Of a stretch of DNA of 19,436 bases, positions 1-7,599 are shown piece after piece. Below the pieces are notes generated by a model that worked only from the letters and a program-made list of their open reading frames with translations, made no database searches and had not been told where the DNA came from. Each line of letters begins with the position of its first letter. The stretch's first letter is position 1. The stretch is taken from assembly GCA_020025255.1 (NCBI GenBank), contig JAHHSK010000038.1:1-19436 (forward strand), in the 5' to 3' direction. Position numbers and translations under genes: made by a program. This DNA comes from Ruthenibacterium sp. (lineage in GTDB: Bacteria; Bacillota; Clostridia; Oscillospirales; Ruminococcaceae).

Positions 1-25
1 ACCGTCCTTTTTATCTGCACCGCAG

Positions 26-1204
26 TCAAATTCCTTTTTCGATCTCCCCGGCCTTCTGCAATGTCCATTTGGCAATGCCCGGGCCGATCAGCTCATAAAT
101 AAGCGTGCCGCAAAGCACCACCGCACGGATCACCTGCGCATACTGCGGGACGACCTGCTGTGCCACAACGGTAAGGCCGATTGCGACACCCGCCTGCGGG
201 ATCAGTGCCGGCCCCAGCCAGCGGCGCACATTGGAATCCGTTTTCATGATATACGCACCGAACCATGCACCGCACATTTTTCCGATCACGCGCACTACCA
301 CATACACCACGCCTACCAAACCGATTGCAGGCAGGATCGAAAGATTCAGCCCTGCGCCCGACAGCACGAAAAACATCATAAAGACCGGCGGGGTGATGTC
401 ATCGCACAGCGACATGATCTCGCTGGAATTTTTACACAGATTTGCAAAAACAGCCCCCATTGCCATTGTCATCAAAAGAGCCGACACATGCATCCGGTTT
501 GCCGCCGCAGCCGTAAACAGCACCATGGCGATCGTAAGCACCATGCGGTTGGAACGCGTGCGGAACAGACGCAGCAGCAGCGTAAACACCGCGCCGATTG
601 CCCCGCCGGCCGCCAGCGCAGCTGCGATTTCCAGCAGCGGCTTGAGGATACTGAAAAGCAGCGATACCTTGGTTGTGCTTGTCAGCGTCTGCGCAATCGC
701 TACCGAAATGCCGAAAGCGATCAGCGCGGTAGCGTCATCTATGGCAACCACGCTCATCAGCGTTTCAGTCACCGGGCCGCGTGCACGGTACTGCTTGATG
801 ACCATGATCGTCGCCGCCGGTGCCGTTGCCGCAGCAATCGCACCGAGCACCAGCGAAAACGGCAGAGACTGCCCTGCGCAAAGCAAACCGATCGTTACAA
901 ACACCACAGCTGCAAGGCTTTCACAGGCCGCAATCACAATCGGCGTCATTCCAACGCGTTTGAAATAATCCAGTTTGAATTCGCTGCCAATCGAAAATGC
1001 AATAAAACCAAGCGCCACATCCGATACCAGCGCAAGCTGTGCCACCGCATCGGCCGTAAGGAGCCCCAGCACCGACGGGCCGATGATCAGCCCGCCGATC
1101 AGATATCCTGTCACATCCGGCAGCTTAAAATAGCGAATGATCTTTGCAAACAAAAGCCCGCTGAACAGCAGCAGTGCAAAGCTCATCAAAACATCCAGTT
1201 CCAT
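26..1204 (-). CDS. CPA2-family cation:proton antiporter (Na+/H+ or K+/H+ exchanger)
   Basis: This 392-residue, almost wholly hydrophobic protein has about 11-13 predicted membrane segments and should sit in the cytoplasmic membrane exchanging a monovalent cation for protons. The N-terminus (about residues 24-50) has the family pattern KLPDVTGYLIGGLIIGPSVL. Residues 127-135 (TAPAATIMV) followed by AIDDATAL put an Asp-Asp pair at 156-157, the ion-binding motif typical of electrogenic CPA2 exchangers. The protein stops after the membrane domain, so the TrkA-N/RCK regulatory domain found in KefB/C-type relatives is absent. It lies 37 bases downstream of the P-II-like gene and is probably co-transcribed with it. 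The start has only a G-rich stretch about 8 bases upstream rather than a strong Shine-Dalgarno, so the Met seven codons in is an alternative. The ion cannot be told from sequence alone. Confidence 0.88.
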   Translation of the reverse strand: MELDVLMSFALLLFSGLLFAKIIRYFKLPDVTGYLIGGLIIGPSVLGLLTADAVAQLALVSDVALGFIAFSIGSEFKLDYFKRVGMTPIVIAACESLAAVVFVTIGLLCAGQSLPFSLVLGAIAAATAPAATIMVIKQYRARGPVTETLMSVVAIDDATALIAFGISVAIAQTLTSTTKVSLLFSILKPLLEIAAALAAGGAIGAVFTLLLRLFRTRSNRMVLTIAMVLFTAAAANRMHVSALLMTMAMGAVFANLCKNSSEIMSLCDDITPPVFMMFFVLSGAGLNLSILPAIGLVGVVYVVVRVIGKMCGAWFGAYIMKTDSNVRRWLGPALIPQAGVAIGLTVVAQQVVPQYAQVIRAVVLCGTLIYELIGPGIAKWTLQKAGEIEKGI

Positions 1205-1241
1205 TCTTCATTACCCCATATCATTCAAAGGTGCCGCGCCC

Positions 1242-1574
1242 TCACTGAATGCCTTTCACAAAATCCACCGGAATCGTAAACAGGATGCCGCTGTTGGGCT
1301 CATCAAAGCTTCCGGCAACCGATTCAATGATCTTTACCGTGCGTTCCACATCCTCATCCTTTAAAACCATAAATACCGTGCGGTTTTCTTCCCGATCCGG
1401 CTCCATCATAGCCCGAAGCGAGCCCAAAAAAGACCCGTCATAATATTGATCCAGCGTCATCGCCATGCCCCGGCTGGAAAGCACGGTGGCACCGCGCAGC
1501 CCTTCGTGTTCCAGCTTATTCAGAACCGGCTCCAGTTTTTCTACGCGGTTCAGTACAAAAAACAGCATTTTCAT
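1242..1574 (-). CDS. P-II-like (GlnB/CutA ferredoxin-fold) small regulatory protein
   Basis: This 110-residue protein resembles the P-II nitrogen regulator superfamily. It opens with a beta strand (MKMLFFVLNRVEKL), then helix and strand (LEHEGLRGATVLSSRGMAM), a variable segment with two tyrosines (DQYYDGS) where P-II proteins carry the T-loop, and a second beta-alpha-beta half with the diagnostic end GILFTIPVDFVKG. The T-loop region is far shorter than in canonical GlnB, and the uridylylation site cannot be assigned. I chose the ATG at 1574 because AAGGAG sits just upstream; the in-frame ATG nine codons earlier lies before that site. The gene directly precedes the antiporter, which suggests a ligand-responsive regulator of that transporter rather than nitrogen control. 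The ligand is unknown. Confidence 0.8.
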   Translation of the reverse strand: MKMLFFVLNRVEKLEPVLNKLEHEGLRGATVLSSRGMAMTLDQYYDGSFLGSLRAMMEPDREENRTVFMVLKDEDVERTVKIIESVAGSFDEPNSGILFTIPVDFVKGIQ

Positions 1575-1616
1575 GATAACTTTCTCCTTTCTTTTTTCCA
1601 ATCAAAGCCACAACCC

Positions 1617-1625
1617 AGTATAGCA
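1617..1625 (-). promoter_or_regulatory. Probable extended -10 promoter of the P-II-like/antiporter operon
   Basis: On the minus strand the sequence reads TGCTATACT, an extended -10 (TGn plus TATACT), about 43 bases before the P-II-like start codon. No good -35 hexamer lies at the usual spacing; a run of T is found there. Confidence 0.55.
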
Positions 1626-1666
1626 CTCTGCCGTATGAAAAAAAAGAGTTGTCCGCAGATATTTGA

Positions 1667-1706
1667 TAAAAACAGCGCCGCGGGGCGATTTTGCCCGCGG
1701 CGCTGT
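1667..1706 (-). terminator. Rho-independent terminator of the phosphofructokinase gene
   Basis: On the minus strand a very GC-rich stem (ACAGCGCCGCGG paired with CCGCGGCGCTGT, with a short A-rich loop region) is followed directly by a T-run. It starts 17 bases after the phosphofructokinase stop codon and lies upstream of the P-II-like promoter, separating the two transcription units. Confidence 0.9.
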
Positions 1707-1722
1707 CCTTTTTATGCACTGT

Positions 1723-2946
1723 TTATTTGATGTAAATGTGACGCGGCAAACCGTCCACATAGATCGGGGTCAGCTCTGCCTGAATCAGAGGCCGCGCATA
1801 GGTCAAAAAGCTGTCCGTCACGCCGAATCCATCTGCCGTGATCCATTGCGCCGGAACCTTTTTTTCATAATTTGCAATCGAATGGATATCCGAAAGCTCG
1901 GTCGTGCACTGATACGGATAATCCGACAGCCGGCGGAAGCCCACCATTTGCCCGGTGCGGCCTTCATAAGCTGCGGTTACCGCCGCACCGCCGGCACGAT
2001 ATGCCTCGGTGATATCCACCCGGCTGGTCACATGGCTGCTGCAGCGCTGCAGCGTAGAAAGCTCAATCCCGCGCGCTTTGATGCCCAAACGACGCGAAAT
2101 CTCGTTTGCCAGGAACCGGCCGGTTCCTGTCAGGATCCGATGCCCGAACGCATCCTCATTGCCCAGATTTTCCGCCAGTTCGCACACATAGCGTCCATTT
2201 GCAAGATGGATCCCTTCCGAAACAGCGATCACCGTTGCCGGTTTTTCTCTTTGCAGTTCTTCCACCCGTGCCATAAAACGATCCAGATCAAAAATCGTTT
2301 CCGGCAGGCAGATCATATCCACGCCCTCACAGTCTTCTGCCTTGGCAAGCGCAGCGGCTCCGGTAAGCCAGCCCGCATTGCGCCCCATGATTTCCACAAC
2401 GGTCACGTTGCGCATGCCATACACAAGGCTGTCCCGCGTCAGCTCTTTCATTACCGTGCCGATATACTTTGCCGCCGAACCATAGCCCGGGGTGTGATCC
2501 GTACCGGTCAGATCATTGTCGATCGTTTTCGGCACGCCGATGAAACGGATGTCGCTGCCAACCGATGCCGCATAATCCGAAAGCTTTGCGATCGTATCCA
2601 TGCTGTCATTGCCGCCGATGTAGAAAAAGCTTCCGATATCCAGCTTTTTCAGTATGGCAAAGAGCCGTTCAAAGGTTTCCGGCTCTTTTGCCGGATCGGG
2701 CAGCTTATACCGGCACGAGCCAAGATACGAAGACGGAGTGCGCTTGAGCACTTCAATATCAAGCTGATCGCGCAGGGTTTGGGAAAGATCGACATATTGT
2801 TCATCCAAAAGACCTTTTACGCCATAGCGCATCCCGTATACTGTCTGCGCGCCGCAGCTTTTTGCTGTTTGGAATACACCCGCAAGACTGGAATTGATGA
2901 CAGCAGTCGGCCCGCCGCTCTGTCCGACGATCGCATTTTTACCCAT
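1723..2946 (-). CDS. pfp: 6-phosphofructokinase, probably pyrophosphate-dependent
   Basis: This 407-residue PFK-family enzyme phosphorylates fructose 6-phosphate to fructose 1,6-bisphosphate in the cytoplasm. The N-terminal nucleotide/PPi loop is VGQSGGPTAVINSS (residues 7-20). The specificity motifs are GGND at 111-114 and PKTIDND at 139-145. The position equal to E. coli Gly104 is Asp114 and that equal to Gly124 is Lys140; in established family knowledge Asp plus Lys marks phosphoryl donation by PPi rather than ATP. The catalytic base is Asp143 and the MGRNAGW segment starts near 188. The start at 2946 has AAAAGGAG upstream; an in-frame ATG 22 codons earlier lies outside it. The gene is monocistronic, with its own promoter and terminator. 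PPi use would make the step reversible and save ATP. Confidence 0.92.
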   Translation of the reverse strand: MGKNAIVGQSGGPTAVINSSLAGVFQTAKSCGAQTVYGMRYGVKGLLDEQYVDLSQTLRDQLDIEVLKRTPSSYLGSCRYKLPDPAKEPETFERLFAILKKLDIGSFFYIGGNDSMDTIAKLSDYAASVGSDIRFIGVPKTIDNDLTGTDHTPGYGSAAKYIGTVMKELTRDSLVYGMRNVTVVEIMGRNAGWLTGAAALAKAEDCEGVDMICLPETIFDLDRFMARVEELQREKPATVIAVSEGIHLANGRYVCELAENLGNEDAFGHRILTGTGRFLANEISRRLGIKARGIELSTLQRCSSHVTSRVDITEAYRAGGAAVTAAYEGRTGQMVGFRRLSDYPYQCTTELSDIHSIANYEKKVPAQWITADGFGVTDSFLTYARPLIQAELTPIYVDGLPRHIYIK

Positions 2947-3038
2947 GTTTTTCTCCTTTTTTCTGCGCTTTGTCAGCAAAGCAAAACGCAGGCGTTGTTT
3001 TCCGTTCCGCACTGGATGTCCGTTCCGGTTTTTTATTT

Positions 3039-3068
3039 AGTATAGCACGCCGCCGCAAGATTCGACAA
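3039..3068 (-). promoter_or_regulatory. Probable promoter of the phosphofructokinase gene
   Basis: On the minus strand an extended -10, TGCTATACT (3047-3039), lies about 93 bases before the start codon. TTGTCG (3068-3063) is a partial -35 at an 18-base spacing. The untranslated leader is therefore about 85 bases long; I see no known riboswitch in it. Confidence 0.55.
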
Positions 3069-3145
3069 CGGGATTTTCGTCTTTTCCGTTTGCGTTTGAA
3101 TATTTCCTGCTTTTTTGCACATAGTATCGTCGAGGTGAGAATACA

Positions 3146-3664
3146 ATGAGTATATTAAGCGATTTTTATAACAAAAATGCTCCTGATAAACCCAATGAAG
3201 TCCACGATCTTCCCGCAGATCCGCAAATTCGGTCGGATACGGTCGATCCCGATACCGGATCGGCACATTTCCCGATCCTGCACGGTGCCAATGTTTTTGT
3301 ATCGCCCGATGCCTGCGGTATGCGAATGCCGGATCTTGCCTATGCCCCGGATGCACAAAACATGCCGATCCCCGATTTTCCGGGCACCCCGGATGCGTAC
3401 GACGTGCCGATCCCCGATTTCCCGGATTTTGACAAGGAAAAGCCAAGCCGTGTCTGCCCGCCCAACCGTTCGAATGCATGCGGCACATGGGAAACCCTGA
3501 CCCCCGATGCCCGCCGCCGGATGCATTCTCTAAAGGAAAGGCAGCTGCATCCCGCTTTATACTATACGCCGGATCAGACGATCCCTTCGGATTCCGGTGT
3601 GTGGGAAAGCCGCCGCACGGTCGATGAAAAGCTGAATGTCCGTGAAGAATTCCCATACGGCTGA
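3146..3664 (+). CDS. Unrecognised Pro/Asp-rich protein with three 14-residue tandem repeats
   Basis: I do not recognise this 172-residue protein. It starts behind GAGGTGAG with good spacing. There is no signal peptide or membrane segment, so it is probably cytoplasmic or surface-attached by an unknown route. Residues 54-95 are three exact-length 14-residue repeats: PDACGMRMPDLAYA, PDAQNMPIPDFPGT and PDAYDVPIPDFPDF. The DNA shows the matching 42-base periodicity (3305-3430). The N-terminus is acidic and proline-rich. The C-terminal third is different: more charged and aromatic (WETLTPDARRRMHSLKERQL, then LYYTPDQ and a second Trp), and could be a small folded unit. It stands alone, followed by a strong terminator. 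The non-random codon pattern and repeat structure argue for a real gene, but function is unknown. Confidence 0.75.
   Translation: MSILSDFYNKNAPDKPNEVHDLPADPQIRSDTVDPDTGSAHFPILHGANVFVSPDACGMRMPDLAYAPDAQNMPIPDFPGTPDAYDVPIPDFPDFDKEKPSRVCPPNRSNACGTWETLTPDARRRMHSLKERQLHPALYYTPDQTIPSDSGVWESRRTVDEKLNVREEFPYG
3305..3430 (+). repeat. Three tandem 42-base repeats inside the 3146-3664 gene
   Basis: Units at 3305-3346, 3347-3388 and 3389-3430 each encode a 14-residue PDA...PIPDFP-like unit. The second and third are most alike at both DNA and protein level, and the first has diverged. This suggests an older duplication followed by a more recent one, and the copy number may vary between strains. Confidence 0.85.
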
Positions 3665-3694
3665 ACGCATCGTTGCAGCGCACTTTTCTGACAG

Positions 3695-3738
3695 AATAAG
3701 CCCATGCCCTGCCGCGCGGCAGAGCATGGGCTTATTTT
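3695..3738 (+). terminator. Rho-independent terminator after the repeat-protein gene
   Basis: A 13-base arm AATAAGCCCATGC pairs with GCATGGGCTTATT (3724-3736), enclosing a second stem CTGCC-GCGC-GGCAG. The T-rich end TTATTTT follows on the plus strand, so it mainly serves the 3146-3664 gene. On the minus strand the T-run is weak, but it could still act for the gene at 3884. Confidence 0.85.
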
Positions 3739-3883
3739 CAGGCGAAAACAATTTCGGGATCCGGCCTTGTACTTAGAAGCTCACTGCTTGGTTGAGCGAG
3801 CGTATTCTCTATCGTTCTTTTCCGCAAGCAAGCCCATGCCGCAGCTGCAAAAATGCAAAGGCGGCCATTCGTCTCGTTGTGCT

Positions 3884-4672
3884 TTATTCCGTCGGAAAGC
3901 CCTGCCCGCGCATAAAGGAAAGGCTTTCCTGCATGCAGACGAAGGCATCCTTTTCCCAGCGTTCCTGCTCCGTGAGCACCCACGGGACCGCAGTTTCTTT
4001 ACAGCAGCGCACCGCGCCGGACCAATCTGTCTGCCCCTGTCCTACCGGGACGAGTGTTTCGGTTCCGTCCTCTTTCACAATGTAATCTTTGAAATGGACA
4101 AAATCGATACGCCCTTCAAAACGGTGCAGAACTTCTTCGGCAGGCAGTCCGGCATGTGCGGTATGGTAAAGATCTAACCCCAGCGTCACATTCGCCGGTG
4201 TGTTTTCCAGCAGCAGATCCACATAGGAAAATTTCGGTTCTTTTTCATCCACCGGCGCCCATTCCCTTGCGTGCGGGTGGAACGCAAGCGTCATGCCGCG
4301 CTGTTCCAGTTCCCGCGCCATAGGAAGGATCTCCTGCGCGAAATCCAGAACCCGATCCCGGCAAAGCGGCGGCGCGGGGATGCGGCTGATGCATACACTG
4401 CGGCTTTCGCACAATTCATTCAGCCGCACGATCCGTGCAAAATCCGCGCGCACATTCTGGTAAAAATCCTGCGTGCCGATGCACACAAGGCCGGAATCCT
4501 TTACCGCCTGTGCAACAAGCTCCGGTTCAAACTGCGGATTCCACCACTGCATTTGCACAAAGCGGTACCCCATTGCATAAAGCCGCTTGAGTGTTTCACG
4601 CAGAGAATCCGGTGTCTGCATAAACGTGCGAAGGCTCGATGCCTGCACCCCGACGATCGTTTTTTCTGCCAT
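3884..4672 (-). CDS. Sugar phosphate isomerase/epimerase-like TIM-barrel protein
   Basis: This 262-residue protein has the layout of the xylose-isomerase-like/AP-endonuclease-2 superfamily: an N-terminal GVQASSLR strand, alternating beta-alpha units, and the metal-site motifs FHPHAREW (131-138, matching the usual YHNH-x-x-E/D-F), LGLDLYH (164-170), FVHFKDY (191-197) and a C-terminal TEQE (234-237). Such enzymes are cytoplasmic and act on sugars, inositols or hydroxypyruvate-like compounds using a divalent metal. The exact substrate cannot be assigned. GGGTAGGA lies upstream of the ATG. It is transcribed away from the ABC transporter operon at 4919, and the 246 bases between them hold the transporter promoter. 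It may share physiology with that operon (nucleoside or sugar use), but this is inference. Confidence 0.85.
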   Translation of the reverse strand: MAEKTIVGVQASSLRTFMQTPDSLRETLKRLYAMGYRFVQMQWWNPQFEPELVAQAVKDSGLVCIGTQDFYQNVRADFARIVRLNELCESRSVCISRIPAPPLCRDRVLDFAQEILPMARELEQRGMTLAFHPHAREWAPVDEKEPKFSYVDLLLENTPANVTLGLDLYHTAHAGLPAEEVLHRFEGRIDFVHFKDYIVKEDGTETLVPVGQGQTDWSGAVRCCKETAVPWVLTEQERWEKDAFVCMQESLSFMRGQGFPTE

Positions 4673-4772
4673 GGTATCCTACCCTTTCTGTTTATTTATT
4701 TGCTGTGTCCAGTGTAATCCTGTGCAGCGTGCAAAGTCAAGTGAAGCAATCGGCTGAAATGTAAATTTTTTG

Positions 4773-4801
4773 TGGTCAAGCAACCCGAAAAATGGTATAA
4801 T
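4773..4801 (+). promoter_or_regulatory. Probable promoter of the nucleoside ABC transporter operon
   Basis: A perfect -10 TATAAT (4796-4801) preceded by TG-G forms an extended -10. TGGTCA at 4773-4778 is a weak -35 at a 17-base spacing. Transcription would start near 4808, leaving a leader of about 110 bases. Confidence 0.7.
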
Positions 4802-4807
4802 ATCAGT

Positions 4808-4918
4808 AAGCATGTGCGGGATGCAGCTGCGCCGGCAGCAAAGGCAGATACCCGCACAGGGATCAGGAAAAGAGCGTACAGCTGCTTTTTGCAAAATCAA
4901 AAGCATAGGAGTGACTAT
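4808..4918 (+). promoter_or_regulatory. Structured 5' leader of the ABC transporter operon
   Basis: GTGCGGG (4814-4820) pairs perfectly with CCCGCAC (4851-4857). Inside it GCTGC (4826-4830) pairs with GCAGC (4835-4839) across a GCCG loop, leaving an 11-base unpaired stretch before the outer stem closes. A second CAGCTGC at about 4879-4885 could compete for the inner arm because GCAGCTGC is self-complementary. No T-run follows, so termination is not evident. It does not match the purine riboswitch or another class I recognise. The ribosome binding site is TAGGAG just before the ATG. Confidence 0.45.
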
Positions 4919-6448
4919 ATGGGCGAATATATCATTGAGATGTGCAATATCACCAAAGAGTTTCCGGGCATCATCGCAAACGATAACGTGACATTGCAGC
5001 TCAAAAAAGGCGAGATCCATGCCCTGCTGGGTGAAAACGGCGCAGGCAAATCCACGCTGATGAGCGTTCTGTTCGGGATGTATCAGCCGGAGCAGGGTGT
5101 GATCAAAAAAAACGGCGAAGTGGTGAAGATCACCGATCCGAACGAAGCGAACCATTTGGGTATCGGAATGGTGCACCAGCATTTCAAGCTGGTTCATAAT
5201 TTTACTGTGCTGGAAAACATCATTCTGGGTGTGGAAACCACAAAGCATGGTTTTTTGAAAATGGATTCGGCGCGCAAAAAGGTCATGGCACTTTCCGAAC
5301 GCTATGGCCTGAGCATTGATCCCGATGCGTATATTTCGGATATCACGGTTGGGATGCAGCAGCGTGTGGAAATCCTGAAAATGCTGTACCGTGAAAACGA
5401 GATCCTGATTTTCGATGAGCCCACCGCTGTTCTGACGCCTCAGGAAATCGAAGAGCTGATGAAAATCATGCAGGAGCTTGTCCGTGAAGGCAAAAGCATC
5501 CTGTTCATTACGCATAAGCTCAACGAAATCAAGGCAGTTGCCAACCGCTGCACCGTGCTTCGCAAGGGCAAGTACATCGGCACCGTGGATGTCGCTTCCA
5601 CTTCAAAAGAAGAATTGAGCGAGATGATGGTCGGGCGCAAGGTGAACCTCAATGTGGAAAAAAAGGCCGCGCAGCCGGGCGATGTGGTATTTTCTGTGCA
5701 GGATCTGTGCGTCAAATCCCACAACTCGAATAAAAACGTCGTCAGCCATGTTGGTTTTGAAGTGCGCAAAGGCGAAATCGTGTGTATTGCAGGCATTGAT
5801 GGCAACGGCCAGAGCGAGCTTATCTATGCTTTGACCGGCCTTGCAAAGCCCGATTCCGGCACTGTGAAGATGAACGGTCAGGATATCACGCATATGCCGA
5901 TCCGCAAACGCAATGCGGGCGGGCTGGGGCATGTTCCCGAAGATCGCCACCGTCACGGGCTTGTGCTGGATTACAACCTTGCCTATAACCTTGTGCTGCA
6001 AAATTACTTTGAGCCGCGCTTTTGCAAAAACGGCTTTTTGAAGTACGATGCGATTTACCAGTACGCGGACAAGCTGATCGACAGCTTCGATATCCGTTCC
6101 GGTCAAGGGGCAAGAACCATTACCCGCAGCATGTCGGGGGGAAACCAGCAAAAGGCGATCATTGCGCGTGAAATCGACCGCAATCCCGATGTTTTGATTG
6201 CGGTACAGCCCACGCGCGGTCTTGACGTCGGCGCGATCGAATACATCCACAAGAAAATCGTGGAAGAACGGGATTCGGGCAAAGGGATCCTTCTGGTAAG
6301 TTTGGAACTGGATGAAGTGATGCAGCTTTCCGACCGTATCCTTGTAATATACGAGGGCGAGATCGTTGCCGACCTTGATCCCAAAGAAATTACAGTTCAG
6401 GAGCTGGGTCTTTATATGGCGGGCTCAAAGAGGAGGAACGTGCAATGA
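4919..6448 (+). CDS. nupO: Nucleoside-type ABC transporter, duplicated ATPase subunit
   Basis: This 509-residue protein carries two ABC domains in tandem and powers uptake through the two permeases encoded next. Domain 1 has Walker A GENGAGKST (38-46), the family's modified signature VGMQQR (144-149) and Walker B ILIFDEPTA (162-170). Domain 2 has a degenerate Walker A, GIDGNGQSE (292-300), with Gln for the Lys, a full SGGNQQ signature (407-411 region) and IAVQPTRGLD where Gln replaces the catalytic Glu. This asymmetry is usual for the BmpA/NupOPQ and related CUT2-type transporters, so it is not decay. The start at 4919 follows TAGGAG; in-frame codons upstream belong to the leader. It overlaps the first permease by ATGA. 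By homology to B. subtilis NupOPQ, the substrate is probably a nucleoside such as guanosine. Confidence 0.9.
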   Translation: MGEYIIEMCNITKEFPGIIANDNVTLQLKKGEIHALLGENGAGKSTLMSVLFGMYQPEQGVIKKNGEVVKITDPNEANHLGIGMVHQHFKLVHNFTVLENIILGVETTKHGFLKMDSARKKVMALSERYGLSIDPDAYISDITVGMQQRVEILKMLYRENEILIFDEPTAVLTPQEIEELMKIMQELVREGKSILFITHKLNEIKAVANRCTVLRKGKYIGTVDVASTSKEELSEMMVGRKVNLNVEKKAAQPGDVVFSVQDLCVKSHNSNKNVVSHVGFEVRKGEIVCIAGIDGNGQSELIYALTGLAKPDSGTVKMNGQDITHMPIRKRNAGGLGHVPEDRHRHGLVLDYNLAYNLVLQNYFEPRFCKNGFLKYDAIYQYADKLIDSFDIRSGQGARTITRSMSGGNQQKAIIAREIDRNPDVLIAVQPTRGLDVGAIEYIHKKIVEERDSGKGILLVSLELDEVMQLSDRILVIYEGEIVADLDPKEITVQELGLYMAGSKRRNVQ

Positions 6449-7599
6449 AAAAAACGCAGCCGCACACACGCCTCACGGAAAAGCCCGGCTTTTCCAATTT
6501 TATGGCGTCGCTTCTGGCCATTCTCTGTGGCCTTTTGGTTGGGTTTATCGTTCTGCTGGTTGCCAATCCGCAAAAGGCCTTCTGGGGTCTCAGCGCGATT
6601 CTGACCGGCGGTTTATCCAACATGAAAAACATCGGGCAGGTGCTGTATGGCGCTACTCCGATCATCCTGACCGGTCTTTCGGTTGGCTTTGCCAATAAAA
6701 CCGGCCTGTTCAACATCGGTGCATCCGGCCAGTTCATTGTGGGTGCTTATGCCGCGATTTTGGTGGGTGTCAAATGCAGCTTCATTCCCGGCCCGCTGCT
6801 GTGGATCGTCTGCCTGCTGGCAGCTATGGCGGCCGGCGGGCTTTGGGGTGTTGTGCCGGGCATACTCAAGGCACTGTGCAACGTGAACGAAGTGATCGCG
6901 TGCATCATGATGAACTACATCGGTATGTATGCGGTAAACTTTTTGGTTCAGCTGACGGTATTCGATTCGCTGAAAAACCAATCCATGGCGGTAGCTGCAC
7001 ACGCAAATGCGCCCAAGCTTGGCATGGATCAGATTTTCCGCACCGGCGCGGCCTCTTCCAGTGTCAACGCCGGTATCCTTGTGGCTGTGCTAGCCGGGGT
7101 TTTTGTCTATTTCCTGATTGAAAAAACAAAGTTCGGCTATGAGCTGAAGGCCTGCGGGCTGAACCGGGATGCGGCAAAATATGCAGGCATCAATGAAAAG
7201 CGCAGCATTGTTCTTTCCATGGTGATTTCCGGTGCGCTGGCCGGTTTGGGCGGCGCATGCCTTTATCTTGCCGGCGCAGGCAAAAGCATCGAAGTGCTGG
7301 ACGTTCTTGCAGCCGAAGGCTTTGAGGGCATTTCGGTTTCGCTGCTTGGGCTGAATCATCCGCTTGGGATCATTCTTTCCGGTCTTTTGGTCGCATATCT
7401 CAATCAAGGCGGCTTCAATATGCAGGTTTACGGGTTTGCGCCCCAGATCATCGATATTATCATTTCCGTCGTGATCTATTTTGCAGCCTTTTCTTTGCTG
7501 CTGCGCGGGTTGGTTCAGCGCATGGCAAAACGAAAGGCGGCTCAAACCGCGCAGCCGAACGCAAATGCACAAACCGAGGAAGGGGGCGGTGCCGAATGA
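6445..7599 (+). CDS. nupP: Nucleoside-type ABC transporter permease 1
   Basis: A 384-residue integral membrane protein of the BPD_transp_2 (RbsC/BmpA-associated) family with roughly ten hydrophobic segments. After a short basic cytoplasmic N-terminus (to about residue 15) the first membrane helix begins near residue 18. The conserved segment KTGLFNIGASGQF (about 89-101) and the cytoplasmic coupling loop with LKACGLNRDAAKYAGIN mark the family. The C-terminal tail is Gln/Ala-rich and charged. The start codon overlaps the ATPase stop (ATGA), and its own stop overlaps the next permease start in the same way, which indicates translational coupling and equal expression. It is predicted to pair with the 320-residue permease to form the channel. 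Substrate assignment to nucleosides rests on family resemblance. Confidence 0.9.
   Translation: MKKTQPHTRLTEKPGFSNFMASLLAILCGLLVGFIVLLVANPQKAFWGLSAILTGGLSNMKNIGQVLYGATPIILTGLSVGFANKTGLFNIGASGQFIVGAYAAILVGVKCSFIPGPLLWIVCLLAAMAAGGLWGVVPGILKALCNVNEVIACIMMNYIGMYAVNFLVQLTVFDSLKNQSMAVAAHANAPKLGMDQIFRTGAASSSVNAGILVAVLAGVFVYFLIEKTKFGYELKACGLNRDAAKYAGINEKRSIVLSMVISGALAGLGGACLYLAGAGKSIEVLDVLAAEGFEGISVSLLGLNHPLGIILSGLLVAYLNQGGFNMQVYGFAPQIIDIIISVVIYFAAFSLLLRGLVQRMAKRKAAQTAQPNANAQTEEGGGAE

Noticed and set aside
1481..1500. T-box-like string GGTGGCACCGCG on the plus strand
   Set aside because: It lies inside the P-II-like coding sequence on the other strand, encodes conserved residues there (RGATVL), and has no specifier stem or downstream aminoacyl or biosynthesis gene.
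1663..3045. Long plus-strand open frame (460 codons)
   Set aside because: It is antisense to the phosphofructokinase gene, which is a confident match. The translation is rich in Arg, His and Cys and shows no domain.
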